Shown one piece after another: positions 24,696-32,812 of a stretch of DNA of 39,065 nt. Under the pieces are notes generated by a model that did no database searches, had not been told where the DNA came from, and saw only the letters and a program-made list of their open reading frames with translations. The DNA comes from Sphingobacterium populi (GTDB taxonomy: Bacteria; Bacteroidota; Bacteroidia; Sphingobacteriales; Sphingobacteriaceae): contig NZ_LQXS01000008.1 in NCBI RefSeq assembly GCF_001586775.1, forward strand, positions 1 through 39,065. Reading direction: 5' to 3'. The position numbers and the translations under genes are program-made. The stretch's first letter is position 1. Every line of letters begins with the position of its first letter.

Positions 24696-25327
24696 AGGCC
24701 AAATTGCTCGGCAAAATGAAGTAAAATCCACGGATAAAGTAGCAACGTAATTAGCAAACCGGTCAATGCACCATACAGGTGGGCATCATGGTTTATACCA
24801 TCTCTCGCATTTTTGGAGGCCCAAATGCAATATCCTAGATACAAGAAACCGAAGATAAAGGCAGGAATCGGAATCGCCATAAATAAGTACAGCATGGTAC
24901 GCGGATAGAAAAGAATAAAGCTAAATAGCACGGCACTAATAGCTCCAGATGCGCCCAAACTATGATAATTATAATTATTCTTTTGCTGCAAAATCGTCGG
25001 GATATCACTCAATACGAGTGCAACAACATACAATCCTGCAAAATAAATATGTCCGATCGAACCGCTCTGAGCCACCAAGATACCTTCTAATGCAAACCCG
25101 AAAAAGTAAAAGGTTAGCATATTAAAGATCAAATGCGTCCAATCCTTATGAATCAGACCGCTAGTAATCATCATGGGCCACTTTGTACGATCCCGATAAA
25201 CGGTGTATGGATGCAGCATCATACGACCATAAATTTCAGGATTTGAAAACGCGTATATACTCAGGCCCACTGTAAGCGCAAAGATGACACTGGCAACCGG
25301 TGTATTAATAATATAATCTGATAACAT
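24692..25327 (-). CDS. Rhomboid family intramembrane serine protease
   Basis: A 211-residue integral membrane protein with about six hydrophobic helices. The second helix carries the HLIFNMLTF motif (His and Asn of the oxyanion region). The catalytic Ser is in GASGAISAVLF, around residue 125, and the catalytic His in HDAHLYGALTG, around residue 185. All three elements match active rhomboids, which cleave substrates within the membrane. It follows the LUD gene by only 4 bases and should be cotranscribed with it. The stop codons of this gene and yifB overlap tail to tail. Confidence 0.92.
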   Translation of the reverse strand: MLSDYIINTPVASVIFALTVGLSIYAFSNPEIYGRMMLHPYTVYRDRTKWPMMITSGLIHKDWTHLIFNMLTFYFFGFALEGILVAQSGSIGHIYFAGLYVVALVLSDIPTILQQKNNYNYHSLGASGAISAVLFSFILFYPRTMLYLFMAIPIPAFIFGFLYLGYCIWASKNARDGINHDAHLYGALTGLLITLLLYPWILLHFAEQFGL

Positions 25328-25331
25328 AATT

Positions 25332-25979
25332 TTAAAATCTATCTTCCGTCAAAAAAACGTAACAATCCGTTGGGCCATGCCCACCATCAACCGTGCTGTA
25401 ACCAATTGCATTGCTTGCACTCGGACCTGTGACGGTCGTGAGCATAGAAGGGATACCTTGCGGATACCGATCTTGTATTTTTTTATACGCGTGTTTGAGA
25501 TCCATCACCAATTGAGAAGTCGTCGCGAAAACAATATGTACAGGTGCAATAATACTCAGCCTACGGCCAGACGGACTCGCATTAGAAAGAAGCACACTAC
25601 CCGTTCTGGCGATTAATGATTCGCACGAAGTGATGCCAATCTCTACCTGATCCAGCTCTTGATCAGAGCGCATATACGGAAAGCCAAACTGATCCAACAA
25701 ACGTTGCAATTGCGGCTCCCAAACTGCAATCTTAGTCGATTGCAGTTGTTCTACCAATACAACAAGATTTTCAATGAGGTCGACTTCGCCATCACAATAT
25801 ACAAAATGGCCGCCGGCAGCCGTGAATTCGTGCGCAAAGGTAACGTCCAATGCTTCCTCCTCGTCGGCGTAAAGCGCTGTATCTTCAAAATCAGGATAAG
25901 GATTGTCTCTCTTATGGAGCAATGCCTGTCTGATTTGCTTCAGCATTTTCTCTTTGGCTGTGGTATTGCGGATATTCAT
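25332..25979 (-). CDS. LUD domain protein (LutC/YkgG-like)
   Basis: A 215-residue protein of the LUD (DUF162) family. The central part has the ITSCESLIARTGSVLLSNAS block and RLSIIAPVHIVFA, and the C-terminus has the TGPSASNAIG and GGHGPTDCYVFL segments that mark LutC-type proteins. LutC takes part in lactate utilisation with LutA and LutB, but neither partner is here, and this single-gene type is widespread in Bacteroidota with unproven function. A candidate -7 box (25996-26003) lies 16 bases upstream, inside the loop of the ftsH terminator. The rhomboid gene follows 4 bases downstream. Confidence 0.87.
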   Translation of the reverse strand: MNIRNTTAKEKMLKQIRQALLHKRDNPYPDFEDTALYADEEEALDVTFAHEFTAAGGHFVYCDGEVDLIENLVVLVEQLQSTKIAVWEPQLQRLLDQFGFPYMRSDQELDQVEIGITSCESLIARTGSVLLSNASPSGRRLSIIAPVHIVFATTSQLVMDLKHAYKKIQDRYPQGIPSMLTTVTGPSASNAIGYSTVDGGHGPTDCYVFLTEDRF

Positions 25980-25981
25980 AG

Positions 25982-26016
25982 TAAAAAAGGTGCAGCAAAG
26001 TTATTCGGCTGCACCT
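25982..26016 (-). terminator. Terminator of the rsfS-ftsH operon, overlapping a promoter box
   Basis: Arms 25988-25996 and 26008-26016 (AGGTGCAGC with its complement) form a 9-base stem with an 11-base loop, followed on the minus strand by T6. On the same strand TAACTTTG (25996-26003), a match to TAnnTTTG, lies in the loop and may serve the LUD gene. Confidence 0.75.
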
Positions 26017-26047
26017 CCCAGTTTATATATAAACGATCATTTTTAAT

Positions 26048-28123
26048 TTATTCATTCGTCGTGTCGTTCGTTTCAGGCTGATCACCTTCTACAATCTCAT
26101 CTTGTATTGGCGGCAGTTGCAAATCGGTTTGCGGCACTCCGCCTCCATCTACTCCACCATTTACAAACTCTTCGTACGTTGTTCGGTTAGAAAATGGTCT
26201 TTTTCCTAACAATTCTTCTAGATCTGACTGGAACAAGATCTCTTTTTCTAGCAACTTCTCTGCTACAGCAATTAAACCTTCTTGCTTTTCTAATAGTAGC
26301 TGACGAGTACGCTCATATACCGAAGAAATGATCGTACGTACCTCCACATCGATCAATTCAGCCGTCTGATCAGAATATGGTTTCTGGAATTGTGCGTCGC
26401 CAGATGCATCTCGGAAAGAGACATTGCCCACTTTGTCATTCATACCATATACAGCAACCATCGCATAAGCCAATTGCGTAATACGCTCCAAATCGTTTTG
26501 TGCACCCGTACTGATTCTTCCAAACGTGATATCTTCTGCTACACGACCACCTAAAGTCATCGACATACTATCTACTAGTTGTTCCGTTGTATACAAGAAC
26601 TGCTCTTTTGGCAAATACTGTGCATAGCCTAATGCGGCGACACCGCGAGGCACGATAGAAACCTTTACCAACGGATCGGCATGCTCTAAGAACCAACCGG
26701 CAATGGCATGACCTGCTTCGTGATAAGCCACAATCTTCTTCTCTTCTGGGGAAATGATTTTATTTTTCTTTTCCAAACCGCCAATCACGCGATCGATTGC
26801 ATCTTGGAAATCCTGCATATCAATCGCTGGTTTATTTTTACGAGCAGCGATGAGTGCTGCCTCATTACATACGTTGGCGATCTCGGCACCTGCAAAACCC
26901 GGTGTTTGTGCAGAAAGCTTCTTCGCATCGACTTCTTCCGCTAATTTCAACGGCTTCAAGTGTACTTTGAAAATATGCTCACGACCGATTAGATCTGGTT
27001 TGTCAATAGATATCTGACGATCGAAACGTCCAGGTCGCAATAATGCCTGATCAAGCACATCCAATCGGTTCGTAGCAGCAAGTATAATTACGCCAACGTT
27101 GGTGCCAAAACCATCCATCTCTACCAAAAGTTGATTTAACGTGTTTTCACGCTCATCATTGCCTCCCATTACGGAGTTTTTGCCACGAGCACGTCCAATC
27201 GCATCGATCTCATCAATGAAAATGATACACGGGGCTTTCTCTTTTGCTTGTTTGAATAAGTCGCGGACGCGAGATGCTCCTACTCCGACGAACATTTCGA
27301 CAAAATCTGAACCAGACAGCGAGAAGAATGGCACTTGTGCTTCACCAGCAACTGCTTTGGCTAATAAAGTTTTACCTGTTCCCGGAGGGCCTACCAATAA
27401 AGCGCCTTTCGGAATTTTACCACCCAGATCGGTATATTTTTTCGGATTTTTCAAGAAATCAACGATCTCCATAACCTCCGTTTTAGCTTCTTCTAAACCC
27501 GCTACATCGTTGAATGTGATGTTGATTTGCGATTCTTTGTCAAAAAGCTGTGCTTTGGATTTTCCGATATTAAACAACTGTCCGCCACCGCCGGCACCAC
27601 CGCCACTCATACGACGCATTAAGAACATCCAAAGTGCCACCAAAATGACAAGTGGTAATATAAACGACACGAGCCAACCTGCCCAAGGGTTGGAACGGTC
27701 TTCATAATTGACAGAAACTTCTGCGTGATCTGCCGACAAGCTATCTTGAGAAACCTTCAGTTTGGACTCTAATATTTCTGCTGACGGTTCTGTAAAAAGA
27801 TATTGTGGACCTACATTGGGGGATAACGCTAGTGCATTATCGCGTGGTGCCACATCTTTGTACTTATCATCGTCCTTGAGCTTGTCCTTTTTGATATAAA
27901 CTTCGACTTCCAACAAATCATTGTTTTTGTAGGCTACCAAGCGATCTACATCCCCTGGTATAAGCATTTTGGTTTCAAACTCACGATAGGTAATCCGTTT
28001 GGATGGCTCCGATCGCAAGAAATATTGTAAGCCTATAAAACCAATAATCATGGCAATCCAAATCCAGATCATGCTGAATCTTGGCGGCATTGGGGTAATC
28101 TTTTTATTTGGTATTTTCTTCAT
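26048..28123 (-). CDS. ftsH: ATP-dependent zinc metalloprotease FtsH
   Basis: A 691-residue membrane AAA+ protease that degrades misfolded and regulatory membrane proteins as a hexamer. A first membrane helix near residues 17-34 and a second near 147-167 bracket a periplasmic domain. The AAA module has Walker [14 protein letters not shown], Walker [10 protein letters not shown], the [13 protein letters not shown] pore-loop region and an arginine-finger stretch [11 protein letters not shown]. The zinc site is HEAGH, with a downstream Asp in the protease domain. The C-terminus is a Gly- and Glu-rich tail (from about 650). It follows rsfS by 31 bases and is terminated by the hairpin at 25982-26016. 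Confidence 0.97.
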   Translation of the reverse strand: MKKIPNKKITPMPPRFSMIWIWIAMIIGFIGLQYFLRSEPSKRITYREFETKMLIPGDVDRLVAYKNNDLLEVEVYIKKDKLKDDDKYKDVAPRDNALALSPNVGPQYLFTEPSAEILESKLKVSQDSLSADHAEVSVNYEDRSNPWAGWLVSFILPLVILVALWMFLMRRMSGGGAGGGGQLFNIGKSKAQLFDKESQINITFNDVAGLEEAKTEVMEIVDFLKNPKKYTDLGGKIPKGALLVGPPGTGKTLLAKAVAGEAQVPFFSLSGSDFVEMFVGVGASRVRDLFKQAKEKAPCIIFIDEIDAIGRARGKNSVMGGNDERENTLNQLLVEMDGFGTNVGVIILAATNRLDVLDQALLRPGRFDRQISIDKPDLIGREHIFKVHLKPLKLAEEVDAKKLSAQTPGFAGAEIANVCNEAALIAARKNKPAIDMQDFQDAIDRVIGGLEKKNKIISPEEKKIVAYHEAGHAIAGWFLEHADPLVKVSIVPRGVAALGYAQYLPKEQFLYTTEQLVDSMSMTLGGRVAEDITFGRISTGAQNDLERITQLAYAMVAVYGMNDKVGNVSFRDASGDAQFQKPYSDQTAELIDVEVRTIISSVYERTRQLLLEKQEGLIAVAEKLLEKEILFQSDLEELLGKRPFSNRTTYEEFVNGGVDGGGVPQTDLQLPPIQDEIVEGDQPETNDTTNE

Positions 28124-28154
28124 TTTTACATTGATAATTGAGACATATGCCTCG

Positions 28155-28529
28155 TTAGGCGCTTTGGTATGCTAGGGTATCGGCATCGCCCCAAAGCTCT
28201 TCTATTCCGTAGTGATTGCGTTTATCAGTCTTGAAAATGTGCACTACAACGTCAACAAAATCCAGCAAAATCCATTCACCATTCCCCTGCCCTTCTTTGC
28301 GCCATGGATCTTGGCCTAAAACTTTGTAAACTTCATGTTCAACACTGTTGGCTATAGCATTTACTTGTACATTAGAATCTGCATGGCAGATCACAAAGTA
28401 ATCTGAAACAGCACCATTCAGCTCCCGCAAGTCCAATCGCACGATGTCATTAGCCTTCTTCTCTTGCATCCCTAACACGACAATCTCTGCCAGATTCTCT
28501 GATGACAACAACTTTTTGTCTTTACTCAT
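28155..28529 (-). CDS. rsfS: Ribosomal silencing factor RsfS
   Basis: A 124-residue protein of the RsfS/Iojap (DUF143) family. The hallmarks [23 protein letters not shown], then [10 protein letters not shown], and the tail [16 protein letters not shown] are present. RsfS binds ribosomal protein uL14 and blocks joining of the subunits when nutrients are short. It heads an operon with ftsH, and its start is divergent from birA with 45 bases between them. Confidence 0.95.
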   Translation of the reverse strand: MSKDKKLLSSENLAEIVVLGMQEKKANDIVRLDLRELNGAVSDYFVICHADSNVQVNAIANSVEHEVYKVLGQDPWRKEGQGNGEWILLDFVDVVVHIFKTDKRNHYGIEELWGDADTLAYQSA

Positions 28530-28541
28530 TAAAAAATATTC

Positions 28542-28549
28542 TATTTTTG
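28542..28549 (+). promoter_or_regulatory. Candidate -7 box (TATTTTTG) for birA
   Basis: TATTTTTG fits TAnnTTTG and lies 25 bases before the TTG start at 28575, in the short rsfS/birA divergent gap. Confidence 0.4.
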
Positions 28550-28574
28550 GTGAGAGTCACTCATCTTTATTCCT

Positions 28575-29345
28575 TTGCAAAATAACACATTTTCGGGAGA
28601 TTTCGCCGGTCAGAACATAATAATCGTAGATGAGGTTTCATCCACGAATGACTACCTGAAAGCTGAAGCTTCAAATTTCAAGCCATGTGACAATTTTACT
28701 GCCATTATGGCAAAGCACCAGTCCAACGGTCGTGGACAACGTGACAATTCATTTCATAGTGTAGCGGGCGAAAGTTTGACATTTAGTTTCATTTTGATTC
28801 CTAAACAATTAGTTGTTGCTGATGTTTTTGCAATTCAAACATTGATTAGCGTTAGCCTGTACCAATGGCTTAGCCAGTACAGCGACCAATGCGCCATTAA
28901 ATGGCCCAACGATTTGATGCTAGGCGACAAAAAGGTATGCGGAGTGCTAATCGAAAACACGATAAAAGGCAAGGAGATTCGATACAGCATTGTGGGAATA
29001 GGTATAAACATTGGGCAGCGTGATTTTCCTGACGATATCGCTCGAAAAGCGACTTCACTACTGCGGGAGGTTCCAGATCTGATAGAGCGGCCGATGGAGG
29101 AACACTGTGCCAATATTCTGTCTATTATTCAAAGAAATTATGAGGCTGAGTGGTCGAATCCCGATGGCTTACTTTCAACATACAATGATTTACTTTATCG
29201 TAAAGGAGATTTATCTTGGTTTGAGGCTGACGGGGAAGTGTTTCAAGGCAACATATCACATGTAGATAATAGAGGTGTTATACACATCCATCATGGCAGT
29301 GTAATGAAGCAGTATTACTTCAAAGAAGTTACCTTACTACGGTGA
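28575..29345 (+). CDS. birA: Biotin--[acetyl-CoA-carboxylase] ligase
   Basis: A 256-residue ligase that forms biotinyl-AMP and attaches biotin to carboxyl carrier protein. The catalytic domain has VSSTNDYLK, the biotin/ATP loop at about residues 50-60 and KWPNDLML, followed by GVLIEN and GIGINIGQ. The C-terminal small domain is present, and there is no N-terminal DNA-binding domain, so it is a non-regulatory BirA. The loop reads GRGQRDNSF, where relatives usually have Gly and Trp in place of Asp and Phe (GRGQRGNSW-like); this is an odd change at a key site. The start is a TTG at 28575: an in-frame stop lies 24 bases upstream and no ATG lies between. Confidence 0.93.
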   Translation: MQNNTFSGDFAGQNIIIVDEVSSTNDYLKAEASNFKPCDNFTAIMAKHQSNGRGQRDNSFHSVAGESLTFSFILIPKQLVVADVFAIQTLISVSLYQWLSQYSDQCAIKWPNDLMLGDKKVCGVLIENTIKGKEIRYSIVGIGINIGQRDFPDDIARKATSLLREVPDLIERPMEEHCANILSIIQRNYEAEWSNPDGLLSTYNDLLYRKGDLSWFEADGEVFQGNISHVDNRGVIHIHHGSVMKQYYFKEVTLLR

Positions 29346-29355
29346 TTTTATTTCC

Positions 29356-29363
29356 TATATTTG
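29356..29363 (+). promoter_or_regulatory. Candidate -7 box (TATATTTG) for the DsbD-N gene
   Basis: TATATTTG lies 10 bases after the birA stop and would give a leader of about 80 bases that contains the hairpin at 29369-29406. Confidence 0.45.
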
Positions 29364-29368
29364 AACCA

Positions 29369-29426
29369 TTCATTAAACCCACATATATTTCTGTGGTCTT
29401 AATGAAGTCGGCGATAAGCCGTTTTT
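29369..29426 (+). promoter_or_regulatory. Structured leader upstream of the DsbD-N gene
   Basis: The arms 29369-29383 (TTCATTAAACCCACA) and 29392-29406 pair over 13 of 15 positions, with a 2-by-2 internal loop and an 8-base loop. A second small stem CGGC/GCCG (29409-29421) is followed by T5, a terminator-like layout, and TTATTA/TAATAA form a third potential hairpin just before the start codon. The leader could attenuate or regulate translation, or the hairpins could be the 3' end of birA. No known riboswitch is recognised. Confidence 0.4.
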
Positions 29427-29446
29427 ATTATTAAGAGTAATAACGT

Positions 29447-29899
29447 ATGAAAAAAGCATTATTAGCATTTACCCTTGTATTTTTTGCGCTTTCTGGCGCC
29501 ATCGCTCAAATACATACTCCTGTAAAATGGACAGTAGCTACTAAAAAATTAAATAATAATGAAGCTGTAGTATTTATAAAAGCTACCATTGATAACGGAT
29601 GGCACATCTATAGCACGGCAGTGCCAAATGGTGGGCCGACTGCCACGAATTTTACTTTTGCGAAATCTAACGACTTTGCCTTAATCGGCAAAACGTTAGA
29701 ACCAAAACCACAATCTAAATATGAAGAGGTTTTTAAAATGGATGTACCTTATCATAATAAAGAGGTAGTTTTTCAGCAAAAAATAAAACTGAATAGCAGT
29801 AAAGCAACCAAAGTATCAGGCACGGTCGAGTTTATGGCTTGTGACAAAACTAAGTGCTTGCCGCCAGATGAATACAGCTTTTCGGTTACCGTAAAATAA
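29447..29899 (+). CDS. DsbD N-terminal-domain protein (periplasmic thiol carrier)
   Basis: A 150-residue secreted protein. The first 20 residues are a Sec signal peptide (FALSGAIAQ). The mature part is a beta-sandwich like the alpha domain of DsbD: VKWTVATKKLNNNEAVVFI, NGWHIYSTAVP and, at the C-terminal side, the redox pair in MACDKTKCLPP. Those two cysteines match the pair that relays electrons in DsbD. The gene precedes, by about 60 bases and a terminator, a DsbD-like membrane gene whose own N-terminus lacks this domain. The two proteins therefore look like a DsbD system split in two. The leader before this gene is structured. Confidence 0.9.
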   Translation: MKKALLAFTLVFFALSGAIAQIHTPVKWTVATKKLNNNEAVVFIKATIDNGWHIYSTAVPNGGPTATNFTFAKSNDFALIGKTLEPKPQSKYEEVFKMDVPYHNKEVVFQQKIKLNSSKATKVSGTVEFMACDKTKCLPPDEYSFSVTVK

Positions 29900-29922
29900 T
29901 TATTAGGTAAATATCTGTATAT

Positions 29923-29952
29923 AAAAGGCAGCCTTATCTGCCTTTTTTTTAT
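29923..29952 (+). terminator. Terminator after the DsbD-N gene
   Basis: AAAAGGCAG and CTGCCTTTT form a 9-base stem with a 6-base loop, followed by T8. It lies between the two DsbD parts, so expression of the second may be lower or need its own promoter. Confidence 0.85.
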
Positions 29953-29977
29953 TTTTACGATGTTTTCAAATTTGCAT

Positions 29978-31681
29978 ATGAAGCGTATAGCAACTTATCT
30001 ACCAATTCTTACTCTCCTGTTTAGCTTGTCATTTGGTGCGCTGGTAACACGAGCGCAAGACACATTAATTCCTTTTGAGGGCGTGGAGTTCACCGAATCT
30101 CCTGCTGAGGAAGAAGAAGTACAATTAATCGAGGTTCCTGCTGAATTGCAGTTTGAAGATGGTGCAGATACGACCTTGAGTGACGATCAGGTAGTAGGTG
30201 AGGTGCAGGCAGCGCAGACTCAAGATGCCAAACAATCTTTGTGGGGTATTTTTATCGCAGGTTTACTAGGTGGTTTTGCGGCATTCATTATGCCGTGTAT
30301 CTTCCCGATGGTTCCGCTAACGGTCAGTTTCTTTACCAAACAATCCAAAACACGAACTGCTGCGATCTCGCAAGCATTATTATATGGCCTATTTATTATC
30401 GCTATCTACGTGGCCTTGGGTATGTTGATTACGGTTACCTTTGGCTCCGATGCGTTGAACGCCTTATCGACCAATGGCATCTTTAATTTCTTTTTCTTCT
30501 TACTGCTTGTATTCTTTGCAGCATCGTTTTTCGGAGCTTTCGAATTGACCTTACCGAGTTCTTTTGTCAATAAGATTGATGCTAAATCAGATCAGGGAGG
30601 CTTTATCGGCTTGTTTTTTATGGCCGCGAGTTTAGCCGTGGTTTCATTCTCTTGTACTGGGCCGATCATTGGCACGCTCTTGGTCGAGGCAGCCTCCAAA
30701 GGCGAACGCTTGGGACCAGCAATCGGCATGCTTGGTTTTGCGATTGCGTTGGCCATTCCTTTTGTCTTATTTGCTATCTTTCCTTCTATGCTGAAGTCGA
30801 TGCCCAAATCTGGAGGTTGGCTCAATAGTGTGAAGATTGTATTGGCGTTTTTAGAATTGGCCTTAGCTCTCAAATTCTTATCGAATGTGGACTTGGCGTA
30901 CCATTGGAACTGGTTGGATCGTGAGGTATTTCTATCCTTATGGATCGCTATCTTCAGTTTAATGGGCTTGTATCTGATTGGCAAGATTCGCTTCTCGCAT
31001 GATAGCCCTTTGAGCCACCTTTCTGTACCTCGTACAATTATTGCCATCATTGTATTTGCTTTTGTAGTATATATGGTACCTGGATTGTGGGGCGCACCAC
31101 TGAAATCGATTTCGGCATTTTTGCCGCCAAGCGCTACACAAGACTTTGATCTTAGCGCGGGCTTTGGACAATCGGCCGGTGCAGTTTCGCCCGATTCTGC
31201 CAAGAAAAAATACTATGATATCTTCCATTCCCGTGGTACACCTAAAGGCTTTGATCCGTACTACGATTATGAAGAAGCATTAGCGGCAGCGAAGGAGGCT
31301 AATAAGCCTGTTTTGATAGACTTTACGGGTTGGAATTGTGTGAATTGCCGGCAAATGGAAGCCAATGTATGGACTGATCCAAAAGTAGCGCAGATCCTGC
31401 GAGAAGAATTTGTCATGGCAGAGCTTTTTGTAGATGATCGCACTGAATTAGCGGAGGAAGAGAAGTATACTTCTACATATAGTGGTAAAAAAATAAAAAC
31501 AATAGGTAACAAGTGGAGCGATTTTCAGGCAGATACATTCAATAGCAATTCGCAGCCTTTGTATGTCATCGTAGATTCCGACGGAAATGTGTTGGTACCT
31601 CCAACAGGTGCGGACTACAACATTGCGAGTTATACTGCTTTCTTGCAAAGCGGTATTGATGCGTTTAATGCCAAAAAGTAG
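29978..31681 (+). CDS. DsbD-like membrane thiol:disulfide interchange protein
   Basis: A 567-residue protein if started at the ATG at 29978; the frame also opens at an ATG at 29960. A signal peptide is followed by an acidic spacer and about eight membrane helices. The helices carry the transmembrane redox pair Cys in IMPCIFPMVPL and Cys in VSFSCTGPIIG. The C-terminal thioredoxin domain has the CVNC motif in GWNCVNCRQ and a cis-Pro region near PLYVIV. It passes electrons from cytoplasmic thioredoxin to periplasmic partners. The usual N-terminal alpha domain is missing here and encoded by the preceding gene. A near-match to a -7 box ends 3 bases before the ATG at 29978. Confidence 0.93.
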   Translation: MKRIATYLPILTLLFSLSFGALVTRAQDTLIPFEGVEFTESPAEEEEVQLIEVPAELQFEDGADTTLSDDQVVGEVQAAQTQDAKQSLWGIFIAGLLGGFAAFIMPCIFPMVPLTVSFFTKQSKTRTAAISQALLYGLFIIAIYVALGMLITVTFGSDALNALSTNGIFNFFFFLLLVFFAASFFGAFELTLPSSFVNKIDAKSDQGGFIGLFFMAASLAVVSFSCTGPIIGTLLVEAASKGERLGPAIGMLGFAIALAIPFVLFAIFPSMLKSMPKSGGWLNSVKIVLAFLELALALKFLSNVDLAYHWNWLDREVFLSLWIAIFSLMGLYLIGKIRFSHDSPLSHLSVPRTIIAIIVFAFVVYMVPGLWGAPLKSISAFLPPSATQDFDLSAGFGQSAGAVSPDSAKKKYYDIFHSRGTPKGFDPYYDYEEALAAAKEANKPVLIDFTGWNCVNCRQMEANVWTDPKVAQILREEFVMAELFVDDRTELAEEEKYTSTYSGKKIKTIGNKWSDFQADTFNSNSQPLYVIVDSDGNVLVPPTGADYNIASYTAFLQSGIDAFNAKK

Positions 31682-31720
31682 GTTAATTGATTTTGCCTGT
31701 TACTTTACAAACAATTATTG

Positions 31721-32695
31721 ATGAGTCAAATAAAAAACATAGCAGTATTAACTTCTGGGGGAGATTCTCCAGGTATGAATGCGGGAATCCGCGCCGTGAT
31801 ACGAACTGGTATCTACCATGGTTTGAATATGTACGGTGTATATAGAGGATACGATGGCCTTGTAAATAATGACATCGAAGCGATGGACGCCAAATCGGTG
31901 GCCAATATTATTCAGCGCGGGGGTACCGTTTTGAAAACGGCACGCAGCGATGAGTTTCGCACGTATGAAGGGCGCAAGCAGGCGTATGAGAATCTAAAAA
32001 AGTTTGGAATTGATGCTTTAGTAGTGATCGGTGGTGATGGTACATTTACCGGAGCTTCTAAATTTATTGAAGAATTTGACATTCCTATCATTGGCATGCC
32101 TGGCACTATAGACAATGATTTGGCTGGAACTGATTTTACGATAGGATACGATACGGCGATCAATACGGTGGTAGATGCGGTGGATAAAATTCGGGATACT
32201 GCGGAGTCACATGACCGTGTTTTCGTTGTCGAAGTGATGGGACGCGATTCGGGTCTGATCGCGCTACGCTCTGGTATCAGCACTGGTGCTGAAGCGGTAT
32301 TAATTCCAGAGTTAACTGTGGATTATGACGCGATTATGAAGCGTCTGGATAAATCTCGTTCTAATAAGTCTTCTCGTATTATCATCGTTGCCGAAGGTGA
32401 TAAAGAAGGCGGTTTAGTCGTTGCAGACAAGATCAAAGAAAACTTCCCACATTATGATGTGCGTGTATCGATTCTAGGTCATATCCAACGCGGTGGCAAG
32501 CCAACTTGTATGGATCGAGTGCTGGCTAGTAGATTGGGTGTTGCTGCGGTAGAAGGCCTAATTGAAGGTCGCCGCGGAGAGATGACAGGATTGATTTGTG
32601 GCCAGATACAATATACGCCTTTCGAAAAAGCAATTAAACATATCAAGCAGGTGAACACGAACTTGACTAGGATCGTAGAGATTCTTTCATTGTAA
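31721..32695 (+). CDS. pfkA: ATP-dependent 6-phosphofructokinase
   Basis: A 324-residue phosphofructokinase of the PfkA family, which phosphorylates fructose 6-phosphate in glycolysis. LTSGGDSPGMNAGIR is the ATP-binding start, VVIGGDGTFTGA holds the next glycine loop, MPGTIDNDLAGTD carries the catalytic Asp, and VEVMGRDSGLIAL and GHIQRGGKPT follow. The Gly in GGDGT favours ATP over pyrophosphate as donor. The preferred start is the ATG at 31721, one codon after an in-frame TTG. A bidirectional terminator separates it from the convergent susD. Confidence 0.97.
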   Translation: MSQIKNIAVLTSGGDSPGMNAGIRAVIRTGIYHGLNMYGVYRGYDGLVNNDIEAMDAKSVANIIQRGGTVLKTARSDEFRTYEGRKQAYENLKKFGIDALVVIGGDGTFTGASKFIEEFDIPIIGMPGTIDNDLAGTDFTIGYDTAINTVVDAVDKIRDTAESHDRVFVVEVMGRDSGLIALRSGISTGAEAVLIPELTVDYDAIMKRLDKSRSNKSSRIIIVAEGDKEGGLVVADKIKENFPHYDVRVSILGHIQRGGKPTCMDRVLASRLGVAAVEGLIEGRRGEMTGLICGQIQYTPFEKAIKHIKQVNTNLTRIVEILSL

Positions 32696-32745
32696 TCCAT
32701 ATACGTGATGCTGTTTTAAGCACCTTCTGTGCTGTTGTCGTACAA

Positions 32746-32782
32746 AAAAAGGGTTGCTTCCGATATGGAAGCAACCCTTTTT
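32746..32782. terminator. Bidirectional terminator between pfkA and the SusD gene
   Basis: Perfect 16-base arms (AAAAAGGGTTGCTTCC and its complement) with a 5-base loop, flanked by A and T runs. It ends both convergent transcripts. Confidence 0.92.
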
Positions 32783-32812
32783 GTTTTTCAATGATATGGT
32801 AGATGTAGGCGT

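Noticed and set aside
27141..27707. Long 188-residue plus-strand frame inside ftsH
   Set aside because: It is the antisense of a well-conserved FtsH region; its Ser/Pro-rich sequence is what antisense of that region gives.
30592..31203. 203-residue minus-strand frame inside the DsbD-like gene
   Set aside because: Antisense shadow of the membrane domain; no promoter, start context or family match.
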